Below are positions 18,027-25,927 of a DNA stretch of 35,825 nucleotides, one piece after another (within the stretch, counting starts at the first letter, position 1; each line of letters begins with the position of its first letter). The stretch comes from JAWKTT01 sp041398965. GTDB lineage: Bacteria > Planctomycetota > Planctomycetia > Planctomycetales > Planctomycetaceae. The notes beneath the pieces are model-generated. The model did not search any database. It saw only the letters and a list, made by a program, of their open reading frames with translations, and was not told the origin of the DNA. A program made the translations under genes and the position numbers. Location of the stretch: contig JAWKTT010000044.1 of the NCBI GenBank assembly GCA_041398965.1, positions 1 to 35,825 of the forward strand, given 5' to 3'.

Positions 18027-18351
18027 AAAACGCCTTCAGTCTGCATGGTCAAAATCAAGAAGCGACACCCGAGTCGAGAGGCTCCGAGTCGTTCGCCCCG
18101 GCAGTGTATCACGAACCGTCTCCGAGTCCCCCTGAACGGACAACGATGTTCGTTGTACGAAACGCTGCCCCCGTCAGTAGGCAGCCGTCGTCGGGTCCGG
18201 TACATTTTAACGAATGTAGCGACTCTAGCGATTACACCACCGAGTGGCGGGATGCTCGAGACGGCAGTGAGACTCCAGCGCCGTGCGACATATCGACCGA
18301 CGATCGACACCAGTCAACGAACACTGAATCGTAGAGCAGGACCAAGGAAAC
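18027..18351. other. Divergent regulatory region between pabB and the beta-helix gene
   Basis: These 325 bases hold no supportable gene. They must contain both promoters. The one clear element is an 18-bp inverted repeat at 18201-18218 (listed separately). Confidence 0.4.
18201..18218. promoter_or_regulatory. Inverted repeat, possible operator
   Basis: TACATT (18201-18206) and AATGTA (18213-18218) form a perfect 6-bp inverted repeat around TTAACG, in an AT-rich island within GC-rich DNA. Its location in a divergent promoter region suits a dimeric repressor or activator site, which is inference; it lies about 130 bases before the beta-helix start codon. Confidence 0.35.
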
Positions 18352-19785
18352 ATGATCGGTATCGAACCAACTCCAAGGTTTCTGATTGTCCGGACTCTTG
18401 GCCTCAGCATCTTCATCGGCCTGTATGCCTTCTTCTTCGGCGGCGAAACGGTCGGTATCCACGACCTGCCACTGTTACAGGTCGACGCCGTTGCCACGGA
18501 ACCCGTCACGGAGTCGGCGAGCCTCCCCGCTGAACAACACGCAGATGCAACCGAGATAATCACCAGACTGCTCAACCCTGTTGCCGGTCAACCGACGAGC
18601 GTGACACTTCCACCGGGAACGTATCGGCTGACTCGGACGATTGATGTCGATCTAAGCCGGTCCGGAACGTGGTCGCTGCATGGGAACGGAACCGTGCGAC
18701 TCTTGATGGAGGGGGCCGGTCCCGCGTTGCGACTTCACGGCACTCACACAGGCACAGCCGATCCAAAGACCGTGAAGCCCGAAGTCTGGGAGCGTGAACG
18801 GATGCCGCTGATCGATGGGATTGAGATCATCGGTCGACACCCGGAAGCATGCGGCGTTGAATTGGTACAGACAATGCAGCCGACGCTGACTCGGGTCACC
18901 GTTCGCGAGTGCCTCCATGGTATCCATCTCGTCACCCGCAATCGCAACGTGCAGATTTCCGACTGTCACCTCTACAACAATCGTGGAGTCGGCATTTATC
19001 TGGACAGCGTGAATCTGCACCAGATCAACATCGTCGGCTGCCACATCAGCTACAACCGGCAAGGGGGGATCGTCTGCCGAAATAGTGAGATTCGCAACTT
19101 GCAGATCGGCACCTGCGACATCGAAGGGAACATGGGAGACGACCAGCCACCGACTGCCAACATCCTACTGGATTGCCGTCAGGGATCGGTTCGCGAAGGG
19201 GCAATCGTCGGTTGTACGCTTCAGCACAACCGCCACTCGCCCGATTCGGCCAATATCCGCTTTCTGGGTCAGAATGACGAAAATCGCCTGATGGTTGGCA
19301 TCTTTTCAATCGCAAATAACGTTCTGAGCGACGTCCGAGTCAACGTGCATTTGCAATACGCCCGAGGTGTTGTGCTGACCGGCAACACGTTCTGGGAAGG
19401 GTTCGATCACAATCTGCTCCTCGAAGGTTGCAACGATATTGTTATCGGGGAGAACCTGTTTGATCGCAACCCCGACTACAAGGAGGAGACGAGCACCAAC
19501 ACTCTGCGTCTCGTCAACTGTCGAGACTGCTCGCTGAGTGGCCTGCACGTGCATGATGTCCACGGTGAAGCGAATCAGGCCGCTCTGACACTGGACCACT
19601 GCCAATGGGTGACCCTCCGCAACTCGATGTTTCTGGATAACGCCAACGGGGCCGTTGAACTGCGTTCGTGCGCTGACTGTCAGGTGACGGACTGTGCTAT
19701 CCGGGACAATCCGTCCGCAGGCAACAACTCCCCGAGAATCCCGCCGATTCTCGACAAGGATGGCCGAGGTAATTTGATACGCTAA
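18352..19785 (+). CDS. Right-handed parallel beta-helix (PbH1) protein
   Basis: The 477-aa protein is a membrane-anchored or exported beta-helix. An N-terminal hydrophobic helix (about residues 10-30, LGLSIFIGLYAFFFGG) is followed by a LPPGTYRLTRTIDVD segment typical of pectate-lyase-like folds. Then come about ten PbH1-type coils with repeated I/V-x-x-C/N patterns: GIHLVTRNRNVQISDCHLYN, GVGIYLDSVNLHQINIVGCH, VVLTGNTFWEG, IVIGENLFDRN and WVTLRNSMFLDNANGAVEL. No catalytic pectate lyase or polygalacturonase residues could be recognised, so it may be a carbohydrate-binding or structural surface protein. AAGGAAAC sits just before the ATG. The last residues (PPILDKDGRGNLIR) are a short cap. No enzyme neighbour clarifies its substrate. 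Confidence 0.85.
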   Translation: MIGIEPTPRFLIVRTLGLSIFIGLYAFFFGGETVGIHDLPLLQVDAVATEPVTESASLPAEQHADATEIITRLLNPVAGQPTSVTLPPGTYRLTRTIDVDLSRSGTWSLHGNGTVRLLMEGAGPALRLHGTHTGTADPKTVKPEVWERERMPLIDGIEIIGRHPEACGVELVQTMQPTLTRVTVRECLHGIHLVTRNRNVQISDCHLYNNRGVGIYLDSVNLHQINIVGCHISYNRQGGIVCRNSEIRNLQIGTCDIEGNMGDDQPPTANILLDCRQGSVREGAIVGCTLQHNRHSPDSANIRFLGQNDENRLMVGIFSIANNVLSDVRVNVHLQYARGVVLTGNTFWEGFDHNLLLEGCNDIVIGENLFDRNPDYKEETSTNTLRLVNCRDCSLSGLHVHDVHGEANQAALTLDHCQWVTLRNSMFLDNANGAVELRSCADCQVTDCAIRDNPSAGNNSPRIPPILDKDGRGNLIR

Positions 19786-19819
19786 CCGTGACATTGCATG
19801 CAGTCGTTGGAATTGCCAC

Positions 19820-19847
19820 TTTCCCGAAGTCATCGAGGTTCTATACT
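19820..19847 (+). promoter_or_regulatory. Possible sigma70-type promoter of the ubiX-like gene
   Basis: TATACT at 19842-19847 is a good -10 box. A weak -35 candidate (TTTCCC at 19820-19825) lies 16 bases upstream. Transcription would start near 19854, right at the foot of the leader hairpins described next. Confidence 0.35.
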
Positions 19848-19855
19848 CTTTCCGT

Positions 19856-19920
19856 GACTGCAAGGCGAATGCCTTGTGACGACAGGGCGAATGGCAGTCT
19901 TTGGCTGTCGAGACTGTCAG
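19856..19920 (+). promoter_or_regulatory. Structured leader of the ubiX-like gene with competing hairpins
   Basis: CAAGGC (19861-19866) and GCCTTG (19871-19876) form a perfect 6-bp hairpin with a GAAT loop. GACTGC (19856-19861) is complementary to GCAGTC (19894-19899), closing a larger structure around it. The same CAGTCT (19895-19900) can instead pair with AGACTG (19911-19916). The latter two pairings exclude each other, as in attenuators or riboswitches. A near-direct repeat (AAGGCGAATGCC and AGGGCGAATGGC) is also present. Function is inferred. Confidence 0.4.
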
Positions 19921-19960
19921 TATTGATGAAAAACCCCTTCCATCATGGTGAAATTTTCTA

Positions 19961-20644
19961 ATGGCTGACATTGTCCTCGCGATGACCGGAGCCAGTGGGG
20001 CGGTGTATGGATTGCGTTTGCTGGAAGTCTTGATTGCAGCCGGACGGGGGGTGCATCTGACGATAAGCCCCGCAGCCGTCGAGGTCATGAAGCACGAACT
20101 CGGACTGGACGTGGACCTCGACAACTTCGACCTCGAACAACTTCTGCCACACGGACCGGGCATCGACAGTTCGCTCGCTATGTTGCGACCCGCGATCGAT
20201 GGGGGGGAAATGGGGCATGGCAGTTCGATCTTCAGCGATAGCAGTACGCATCGCGGCACCGTTCGATACCATCACTATCAGAATTGGAATGCCCCCATCG
20301 CCAGCGGTTCGGCCCCCACCGCAGGGATGGTTGTCTGCCCCTGTTCCATGGGAACACTCGCCGCAGTCGCCAGTGGTCTGTCGACGAACTTGATCCATCG
20401 AGCCGCTGATGTGCATCTCAAAGAGAGACGTCGTTTGATCGTTGTCCCCCGCGAAACGCCTCTTGGAGCGATTCAACTCGACAACATGAAACGCCTCTGC
20501 GATGCGGGCGGTGTCATTCTTCCCGCAATGCCCGGCTTCTACCATCACCCCCTGACGATCCACGACCTCGTCGATTTCGTTGTCGCCCGCATCTGCGATC
20601 AACTGGGGGTTGAAGTAAATCTCATGCGTCGCTGGGGCAACTGA
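19961..20644 (+). CDS. ubiX: UbiX-family flavin prenyltransferase
   Basis: UbiX enzymes attach a dimethylallyl group to FMN to make prenylated FMN, the cofactor of UbiD decarboxylases. The 227-aa protein shows the FMN-binding MTGASGAVYGLRLLEVL (residues 8-24), GMVVCPCSMGTLAAVASG, the LIHRAADVHLKERRRLIVVPRETPL block and LPAMPGFYHHP, all strongly conserved. It is about 35 residues longer than E. coli UbiX. The extra sequence lies between the second helix and the GMVVCPC strand (about residues 45-95, with a HGSSIFSDSSTHRGT stretch) and has no recognised counterpart. No ubiD is adjacent. The start ATG follows an AT-rich leader with no strong binding site. Confidence 0.9.
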   Translation: MADIVLAMTGASGAVYGLRLLEVLIAAGRGVHLTISPAAVEVMKHELGLDVDLDNFDLEQLLPHGPGIDSSLAMLRPAIDGGEMGHGSSIFSDSSTHRGTVRYHHYQNWNAPIASGSAPTAGMVVCPCSMGTLAAVASGLSTNLIHRAADVHLKERRRLIVVPRETPLGAIQLDNMKRLCDAGGVILPAMPGFYHHPLTIHDLVDFVVARICDQLGVEVNLMRRWGN

Positions 20645-20726
20645 GTCGAAAACCCTCGTGATTCGACAAATTCGGCCTGCCATCTCCGCTCGTTGACCAA
20701 TCTCGCCTCTCTTTGCCGGATTGGTA

Positions 20727-20755
20727 TTTACCCCTTTCGAGAACCGGCCTAGACT
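20727..20755 (+). promoter_or_regulatory. Possible promoter of the capEFG cassette
   Basis: TTTACC (20727-20732) and TAGACT (20750-20755) resemble -35 and -10 boxes (four of six matches each) with the ideal 17-base spacing. The implied start near 20762 gives a leader of about 120 bases before capE. The match is moderate only. Confidence 0.35.
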
Positions 20756-20884
20756 CCGCCGCACGACCGAGCAGAGGGGTTTTCGTTTTCCGCCGACATT
20801 CGACAGGAATCAGGTCTTCTGACGGTAAGTCAAGGCCGTCGACAACTCACGTTCAGTTCACTAATCAGATCAAGGATGATCTCC

Positions 20885-21931
20885 ATGTTTGAAGGCAAAA
20901 CGGTTCTCGTTACCGGTGGGACAGGCTCCTTTGGTCACGCGTTCATTCGACTGCTGCTTGGCCAGGAGAACCCCGAAAAGGTCATCGTCTACAGTCGTGA
21001 TGAAAAGAAGCAGCACGACATGCGAATCGCCATGGCCGACCCGCGACTGCACTTCATTATTGGCGATGTCCGTGACCGAGACCAGATGTTCAACTCGATG
21101 AAAGGGGTGAACTACGTCTTTCATGCAGCAGCTCTGAAGCAGGTTCCCTCCTGCGAGTTCTTCCCGATGGAAGCTGTGCGGACGAATGTGCTCGGCACAA
21201 ACAATATGCTAGATGCCGCCAATCACCACGGCGTCGACAAGCTGGTCGTCCTTAGTACCGACAAAGCGGTCTATCCGATCAATGCCATGGGAATCTCCAA
21301 GGCGATGATGGAAAAGGTGACGATGGCTAAGGCCAAGGACCCTGGCTTCAGTCCGATTTGCTGTGCTGTCCGATACGGAAACGTCCTGTACTCACGTGGT
21401 TCGGTGATTCCGCTATTCGTCCAGCAAATTAAGGCAGGGAAGTCGCTCACCATCACAAACCCTCACATGACTCGACTGCTGCTCCCCCTCAGTCAGGCCG
21501 TCGAGTTGGTGACGTTCGCCTTAGCACAGGGCGAAACTGGTGACCTGCTCGTCCGTAAAGCCCCCGCAGCAACAATTCAAACTGTCGCCCAAGCCTTGCT
21601 CAATCTGTTCGAGGTGAAGTCAGAGATTCAAATCGTTGGGGTCCGCGAAGGAGAGAAGATTCACGAAGTTCTCGTGACTAGTGAAGAACTCGTTCACGCA
21701 CAGGAGTGGGACGACTACTATTGTATTCGCGCCGGCCTCGAACGTGACTATGAAGACTACTACACGACGGGAGTTCACTCGACGAAGTTCCTGAAGGAGG
21801 GCTATACGTCGGCTAACGCTTATCAGCTAAACGTTGCTGAGACCGAAGCACTCCTCCTGTCGCTTCCGGAGATTCAAGAAGAGCTGGCAGCCTGGAAAGC
21901 CCAGCGACCCGCAACTCGCCGCGCCGCTTAG
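20885..21931 (+). CDS. capE: UDP-GlcNAc 4,6-dehydratase/5-epimerase (CapE/WbjB type)
   Basis: First enzyme of the UDP-N-acetyl-L-fucosamine pathway: it dehydrates UDP-GlcNAc at C4/C6 and inverts C5. The 348-aa extended SDR protein has the NAD(P) motif VLVTGGTGSFG (residues 7-17) and SRDEKKQHDMR as in the CapE/FlaA1 group. The catalytic-loop sequence is TDKAVYPINAMGISK, with Met135 and Lys139 where most SDRs have YxxxK; a methionine here is a known feature of CapE-type enzymes. I chose the second ATG (20885) because AAGG lies nine bases before it but directly abuts the first (20876). The gene opens a three-gene cassette with the next two. The C-terminus ends in a basic RRAA tail. Confidence 0.9.
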   Translation: MFEGKTVLVTGGTGSFGHAFIRLLLGQENPEKVIVYSRDEKKQHDMRIAMADPRLHFIIGDVRDRDQMFNSMKGVNYVFHAAALKQVPSCEFFPMEAVRTNVLGTNNMLDAANHHGVDKLVVLSTDKAVYPINAMGISKAMMEKVTMAKAKDPGFSPICCAVRYGNVLYSRGSVIPLFVQQIKAGKSLTITNPHMTRLLLPLSQAVELVTFALAQGETGDLLVRKAPAATIQTVAQALLNLFEVKSEIQIVGVREGEKIHEVLVTSEELVHAQEWDDYYCIRAGLERDYEDYYTTGVHSTKFLKEGYTSANAYQLNVAETEALLLSLPEIQEELAAWKAQRPATRRAA

Positions 21932-21980
21932 TTCTTCATGATGCACCAGAGCGATACGTAAGGGACCAGCAGGAGGAACA

Positions 21981-23102
21981 ATGGCAACAGTCGTAGTAGG
22001 ACTCACCGGTGCGCATGGCTTCGTTGGACAACATGTCCACGAACAGCTCCGTCGATTAGACGGTGTGGAAGTAATTGCCTGCGAAAGGGACTGGTTCTCA
22101 CAGCCACGTCAGCTTGCGTCGTTCGCATCCCAGTGTGACACGATCATTCACCTCGCGGCAATGAATCGAGGCGAAGATCAGGAAATCTACGAAACGAATA
22201 TCCTACTTGCCGAGCAACTCGTCGACGCGATCGAAGAGACCGGTCGAACCAAACATATCGTGTTTTCATCGTCGACGCAGCGGGACACCGATCGACCGTA
22301 TGGAAAGTCAAAACGACGAGGCGAGGAGATTTTCACTCAATGGGCAGAAGCAAATGGAGCCTCGTGTAGTCTTCTCGTCATTCCAAATGTTTATGGAGCG
22401 GGATGCCGTCCGTTCTATAACTCGGTCGTAGCCACATTCTGCCATCAACTCACGCACGGCGAACAACCTAAGATTCTCGAAGACCGAGAGGTCTCGTTTA
22501 TTCCGGTGAACGATCTGAGTCAGTTAATCGCCGAGAGATCTGTGCGGCACGCTGAAGGAGTCTCACTGGAGATGGTTGACGGGCCGGTCAAGCTGACTAT
22601 CAATGGCCTGTTAAAGACGCTTGAGGAGTTTCGTGAAGACTACTTCGTTAAGCAGGTCATTCCCGATCTGACAGATCCTGTCCGCGCTAGCCTTTATACC
22701 ACGTTTTGCTCGTACCTTGACCCGAAGGACCATGTTCATCCAGCTTTTGTAAGATCCGATGAGCGAGGCTCTTTGTTCGAAGTCATTAAGCTGGCGAATG
22801 CTGGGCAAGTATTTTTCTCGACGACAAAGCCGGGAGTCATACGGGGCAATCACTTTCATCGTCGCAAAGTGGAATGGTTCTGTGTCGTGAAGGGGGAGGC
22901 AGTAATCCGCCTCCGACGCATAGGTGGCGACGCTGTTCAGGAGTTCCGCGTCTCTGGGGACCAACCTGAGTTTATCTCTATTCCGGTCTTTCACACGCAT
23001 CATATTGAGAATGTCGGTGAGTCGGAACTATTAACAATGTTCTGGTGCAACGAAATCTTCGACGCCGCCGACGCTGACACTTGGTTTGAAAAGGTCGCTT
23101 AG
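21981..23102 (+). CDS. capF: CapF-type bifunctional reductase/epimerase with cupin domain
   Basis: Second enzyme of the UDP-L-FucNAc pathway: a cupin domain epimerises at C3 and an SDR domain reduces the 4-keto sugar to UDP-N-acetyl-6-deoxy-L-talosamine. The 373-aa protein shows the N-terminal SDR (GLTGAHGFVGQHV, residues 8-20; catalytic YGKSK near 110) and, from about residue 245, the CapF C-terminal cupin with RSDERGSLFEVIK, GNHFHRRKVEWFCVVKGEA and the metal-type VFHTHHIENVG. This two-domain arrangement is specific to CapF/WbjC. The binding site AGGAGG is four bases before the ATG, the strongest in the cassette. It lies 49 bases after capE and 3 bases before capG, so cotranscription is likely. 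Confidence 0.92.
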   Translation: MATVVVGLTGAHGFVGQHVHEQLRRLDGVEVIACERDWFSQPRQLASFASQCDTIIHLAAMNRGEDQEIYETNILLAEQLVDAIEETGRTKHIVFSSSTQRDTDRPYGKSKRRGEEIFTQWAEANGASCSLLVIPNVYGAGCRPFYNSVVATFCHQLTHGEQPKILEDREVSFIPVNDLSQLIAERSVRHAEGVSLEMVDGPVKLTINGLLKTLEEFREDYFVKQVIPDLTDPVRASLYTTFCSYLDPKDHVHPAFVRSDERGSLFEVIKLANAGQVFFSTTKPGVIRGNHFHRRKVEWFCVVKGEAVIRLRRIGGDAVQEFRVSGDQPEFISIPVFHTHHIENVGESELLTMFWCNEIFDAADADTWFEKVA

Positions 23103-23105
23103 CTC

Positions 23106-24245
23106 ATGGGTGATAGGCTGAAGGTTGTAACGGTCTTGGGGACACGTCCCGAGATTATCCGCTTGTCCCGTGTGATGGCATTGCTCGATGAGCATGTCGA
23201 CCATAAGCTTGTGCATACCGGCCAGAACTCAGATCATGAGCTGAACGAAGTGTTCTTTCAGGACCTGAAGGTTCGTCCTCCCGACTATTTTCTGGGAATT
23301 AGTCGGAGCTCTCTGGGGCGTCTTCTTGGTGAGATCCTGATTCGTTGCGAAGAAGTATTTATTGCGGAAAAGCCTGATGCGGTGCTGATTTTGGGTGACA
23401 CAAACAGCGCCTTCGCCGCAGTGCTCGCACGGCGTATGCGAATTCCAGTCTATCACATGGAGGCGGGAAATCGATGTTTTGACTTTAATGTTCCTGAGGA
23501 GCTGAATCGTCGCATCGTCGATCACGTCAGTGACTTCAACCTTGTCTATACGGAACATGCCAGGAGAAATCTGTTAGCTGAAGGGGTCCCCGCGCGGCGA
23601 ATCTACCTCACGGGATCACCGATGAAGGAGGTTCTTGATGCGAATCGCGATGGGATTGCGGGTTCGGCAATTCTTAATGAGTTGTCACTCAAGCCTCAGC
23701 AATACTTCATTGTGAGCATGCATCGAGCCGAGAATGTTGATGTGGCAGAGAACCTCACATCGCTGCTTGATGCTCTGAGCGCACTTTGTGAATGTTACGG
23801 ACTTCCCGTCATTGTCTCAACACATCCGCGAACTCGTGACAAGCTTGAAAAGCTCGGACATCAGGGGGTCCACCCGCTAATACAGTTCCTGAAGCCGTTC
23901 GGGTTTCATGACTACATCCATCTTCAGCAGCAGTCATTGTGTGCGCTGTCCGACAGCGGGACGATTAGTGAAGAGTCGGCGATACTCGGGTTTCCGGCCA
24001 TTACGTTGCGAAACGCGATCGAGCGTCCCGAAGCGATGGACTCGGGGCATATCATCGTTACCGGCCTCGATCAGCGGGTGATTCTTGATTCCGTTCGTCT
24101 CGCCGTTGCAACGCAGGAGTTAACTCGTCAACACCCGATTCCAGCAGAGTACGCGATCTCCAACACGTCTCACCGGGTCGTGAAGCTGATACTCGGAACC
24201 GCTAAGTTAAGCCATCGTTGGGATGGAATCGTGGTGCCGACTTAG
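23106..24245 (+). CDS. capG: UDP-HexNAc 2-epimerase (CapG/WbjD type)
   Basis: Third enzyme of the UDP-L-FucNAc pathway: a non-hydrolysing 2-epimerase that converts UDP-N-acetyl-L-pneumosamine-type intermediates to UDP-N-acetyl-L-fucosamine. The 379-aa GT-B protein has TVLGTRPEIIRLSRV at the N-terminus, LVHTGQNSDHELNEVFF, LGDTNSAFAA, HMEAGNRCFDFNVPEELNRR, SMHRAENVD, STHPRTRDK and SDSGTISEESAILGFPAI, all hallmarks of the WecB/CapG fold. The HMEAGNRCFD wording, with cysteine, is closer to the CapG/WbjD branch than to WecB, which fits its position right behind capF. It begins 3 bases after the capF stop, with its binding site inside capF. The product would feed capsule, O-antigen or stalk/holdfast polysaccharide; no glycosyltransferase is in view. 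Confidence 0.92.
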   Translation: MGDRLKVVTVLGTRPEIIRLSRVMALLDEHVDHKLVHTGQNSDHELNEVFFQDLKVRPPDYFLGISRSSLGRLLGEILIRCEEVFIAEKPDAVLILGDTNSAFAAVLARRMRIPVYHMEAGNRCFDFNVPEELNRRIVDHVSDFNLVYTEHARRNLLAEGVPARRIYLTGSPMKEVLDANRDGIAGSAILNELSLKPQQYFIVSMHRAENVDVAENLTSLLDALSALCECYGLPVIVSTHPRTRDKLEKLGHQGVHPLIQFLKPFGFHDYIHLQQQSLCALSDSGTISEESAILGFPAITLRNAIERPEAMDSGHIIVTGLDQRVILDSVRLAVATQELTRQHPIPAEYAISNTSHRVVKLILGTAKLSHRWDGIVVPT

Positions 24246-24627
24246 CGTTCTGTGGTTGCGAGATACCTTGTGAGTCTGTGAGCAGCGTGTTGCAGCGCGG
24301 AGGTCAGACGCTTTATCGCGTTTTTGTGCGGCAGATAGATCGTGGAGGTGCCATCCGACGTGAGGCTCTTTCTCTCCCAGTGAAGAGCCATAGGAATTCG
24401 GGGCGTTGACAGTGGGGGAAAGGTGTTGTCCAAGGCTCATCGAAGACACGTGCCGGGCATTAGTGAGCTCTTCACACGGCCGGGTGCCGATTGATGTTTC
24501 GGCAAAAGGCGTGTGAGACGCTCTTGTCAGATTGGAAAGTCTGACCCGCGGTTGCTTCTTATGGGGCTGTTAGGGGCGAAGAGTTAATTGGTGGGCCTTC
24601 GCGGGCGACGTAAGGCTTCGCCGTCTT
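24246..24627. other. Convergent intergenic region with several hairpins
   Basis: No protein gene is supportable in these 382 bases between capG (+) and the zinc-ribbon gene (-). Perfect stems occur at 24364-24370/24383-24389 (GGCTCTT with AAGAGCC) and 24526-24531/24540-24545 (GTCAGA with TCTGAC). A GACG/CGTC stem at 24607-24625 is followed by TTTT on the plus strand, a plausible weak terminator for the capEFG transcript. The density of stems could also mark a small RNA, but no promoter is evident. Confidence 0.4.
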
Positions 24628-24629
24628 TT
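24607..24629 (+). terminator. Weak intrinsic-terminator-like stem after capG
   Basis: GACG (24607-24610) pairs with CGTC (24622-24625) around an inner GC-TTC-GC stem, followed by TTTT. It overlaps the last codon of the convergent zinc-ribbon gene. The stem is short and interrupted, so confidence is low. Confidence 0.3.
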
Positions 24630-25848
24630 AGGAACGCGAGGCGAGGAATGCGATGCCGCCGATGGCGGCGAGCACGCACATGACCGCGAGCACGATTTTT
24701 ACGACACTATATGGTCGTTCGCCTTGGACTTCGCCGGTTGCTGCGTTAATGAAGACTTGGAATGATTTCTCTTGATAGCGGTAAGCAAGCATCCACACCG
24801 GCAGAAGGAGGTGCTTATAAGTGACTTCATCATAACGACTCTTAACGGAATGGACCCGTTGCTTGTCGCCGCCGATGCGTCGTCGCACGTCGCGAAGTAA
24901 TGCTTCATCAATCCGGGCCCGCCCCTCAGCAAATCCGTCAGGAAGCTCGACGTCATAGGTCCTCGCGAGATAGCCGGCAAGAACTTGCTGAGTAAACGGA
25001 ATGCAGCGAGACAGAGGCCACGGTTCGAGTGCGAGAATGTACTTATCAGGGAGCCCCGCTGAGGCGACGACGAGGACATCGTCGAAGAATCGTTGAAACG
25101 AGCCCGATGCTGGATACCAGCGGGTTCGGGTCTCGGTTCGTTGATTCTTTCCTGTCCCGACGGTGACCGTGTAGTTCTCTCCTCGTTGGCCGGAATATGA
25201 GGTGAAAGTCAAACTATCGAACGTCCAATAGGGTAAATAAATTCCCTGAAAGGTCCCATTCGCTCCACGGCGACGGAACTCGTTCGGGGCGAACCAGCGG
25301 GACTGGACCCACTCCTTGAGCCGGTCGGCGGCACTCTTGCGATCGATCAGGAACGGCAGCACAGCATCGACGGGAATGCGCTGTGTGGCCGAATGGACTT
25401 TGTTTCTCTGAATCGGCGATCCACAATAGGGGCATTCTGAACTGGTCAATGTCCCTTGGAACAGCACGGTCCCGCCGCAAGAGTTGCAGCGGACTTCCGA
25501 CTGATCGGGGACTTGCAGGTCGACCCCTTCCTCTTCAAGTGCCTTTAATCGCTTGAGCATTGCGTGATAGTCTTGCTCTCGCACCTCAGCCGTTTCGTCG
25601 GTCTCGATCTCCTTTAGGAACCCGCAGTAGGGGCATTGAAGCTGTTGTTCTCCGATATGAAACACCATGTCGGCGCCACAACCATCGCAGGGAAAGATCC
25701 GACCTTTCCCCTCGTCGGTGGTTTGTCCGGCGACATCGCTACGCCCGAGAACCTCGACCATTTCAATGGGTGGAGGCTCGGCGTACTCGACCTGATCGGG
25801 GCTGAGAAAGTTCGAGTCTTCAGACATGGAATGTGCCGTCACCTCCAT
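24628..25848 (-). CDS. Double zinc-ribbon, tail-anchored membrane protein (YdjG-like)
   Basis: The 406-aa protein has two zinc ribbons near the N-terminus: CDGCG...CPYCG (about residues 54-76) and CNSCG...CPYCG (about 121-142), of the TFIIB/replication-factor-Y-like type that gives such proteins misleading helicase names. Between them is a charged helix (residues 85-115). A beta-rich middle (YLPYWTFDSLTF, then RTETRTRWYPASG) follows, and a single transmembrane helix (VVKIVLAVMCVLAAIGGIAFLA) closes the protein. In Bacillus subtilis the zinc-ribbon membrane protein YdjG works with the SPFH protein YdjI and a PspA homologue in membrane stress. The adjacent SPFH gene here (79 bases upstream, same strand) supports the same pairing. 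ATG 25848 and ATG 25827 are both possible starts; GGAGG lies 14 bases before the second. Confidence 0.8.
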   Translation of the reverse strand: MEVTAHSMSEDSNFLSPDQVEYAEPPPIEMVEVLGRSDVAGQTTDEGKGRIFPCDGCGADMVFHIGEQQLQCPYCGFLKEIETDETAEVREQDYHAMLKRLKALEEEGVDLQVPDQSEVRCNSCGGTVLFQGTLTSSECPYCGSPIQRNKVHSATQRIPVDAVLPFLIDRKSAADRLKEWVQSRWFAPNEFRRRGANGTFQGIYLPYWTFDSLTFTSYSGQRGENYTVTVGTGKNQRTETRTRWYPASGSFQRFFDDVLVVASAGLPDKYILALEPWPLSRCIPFTQQVLAGYLARTYDVELPDGFAEGRARIDEALLRDVRRRIGGDKQRVHSVKSRYDEVTYKHLLLPVWMLAYRYQEKSFQVFINAATGEVQGERPYSVVKIVLAVMCVLAAIGGIAFLASRS

Positions 25849-25927
25849 CTCGTCGCAAGCCCCACCTCTACCGGTGGAGTCTTGCGACCGCGAGTTGCGA
25901 GAGAATTGAAGTCATCACCTGGGCGAC

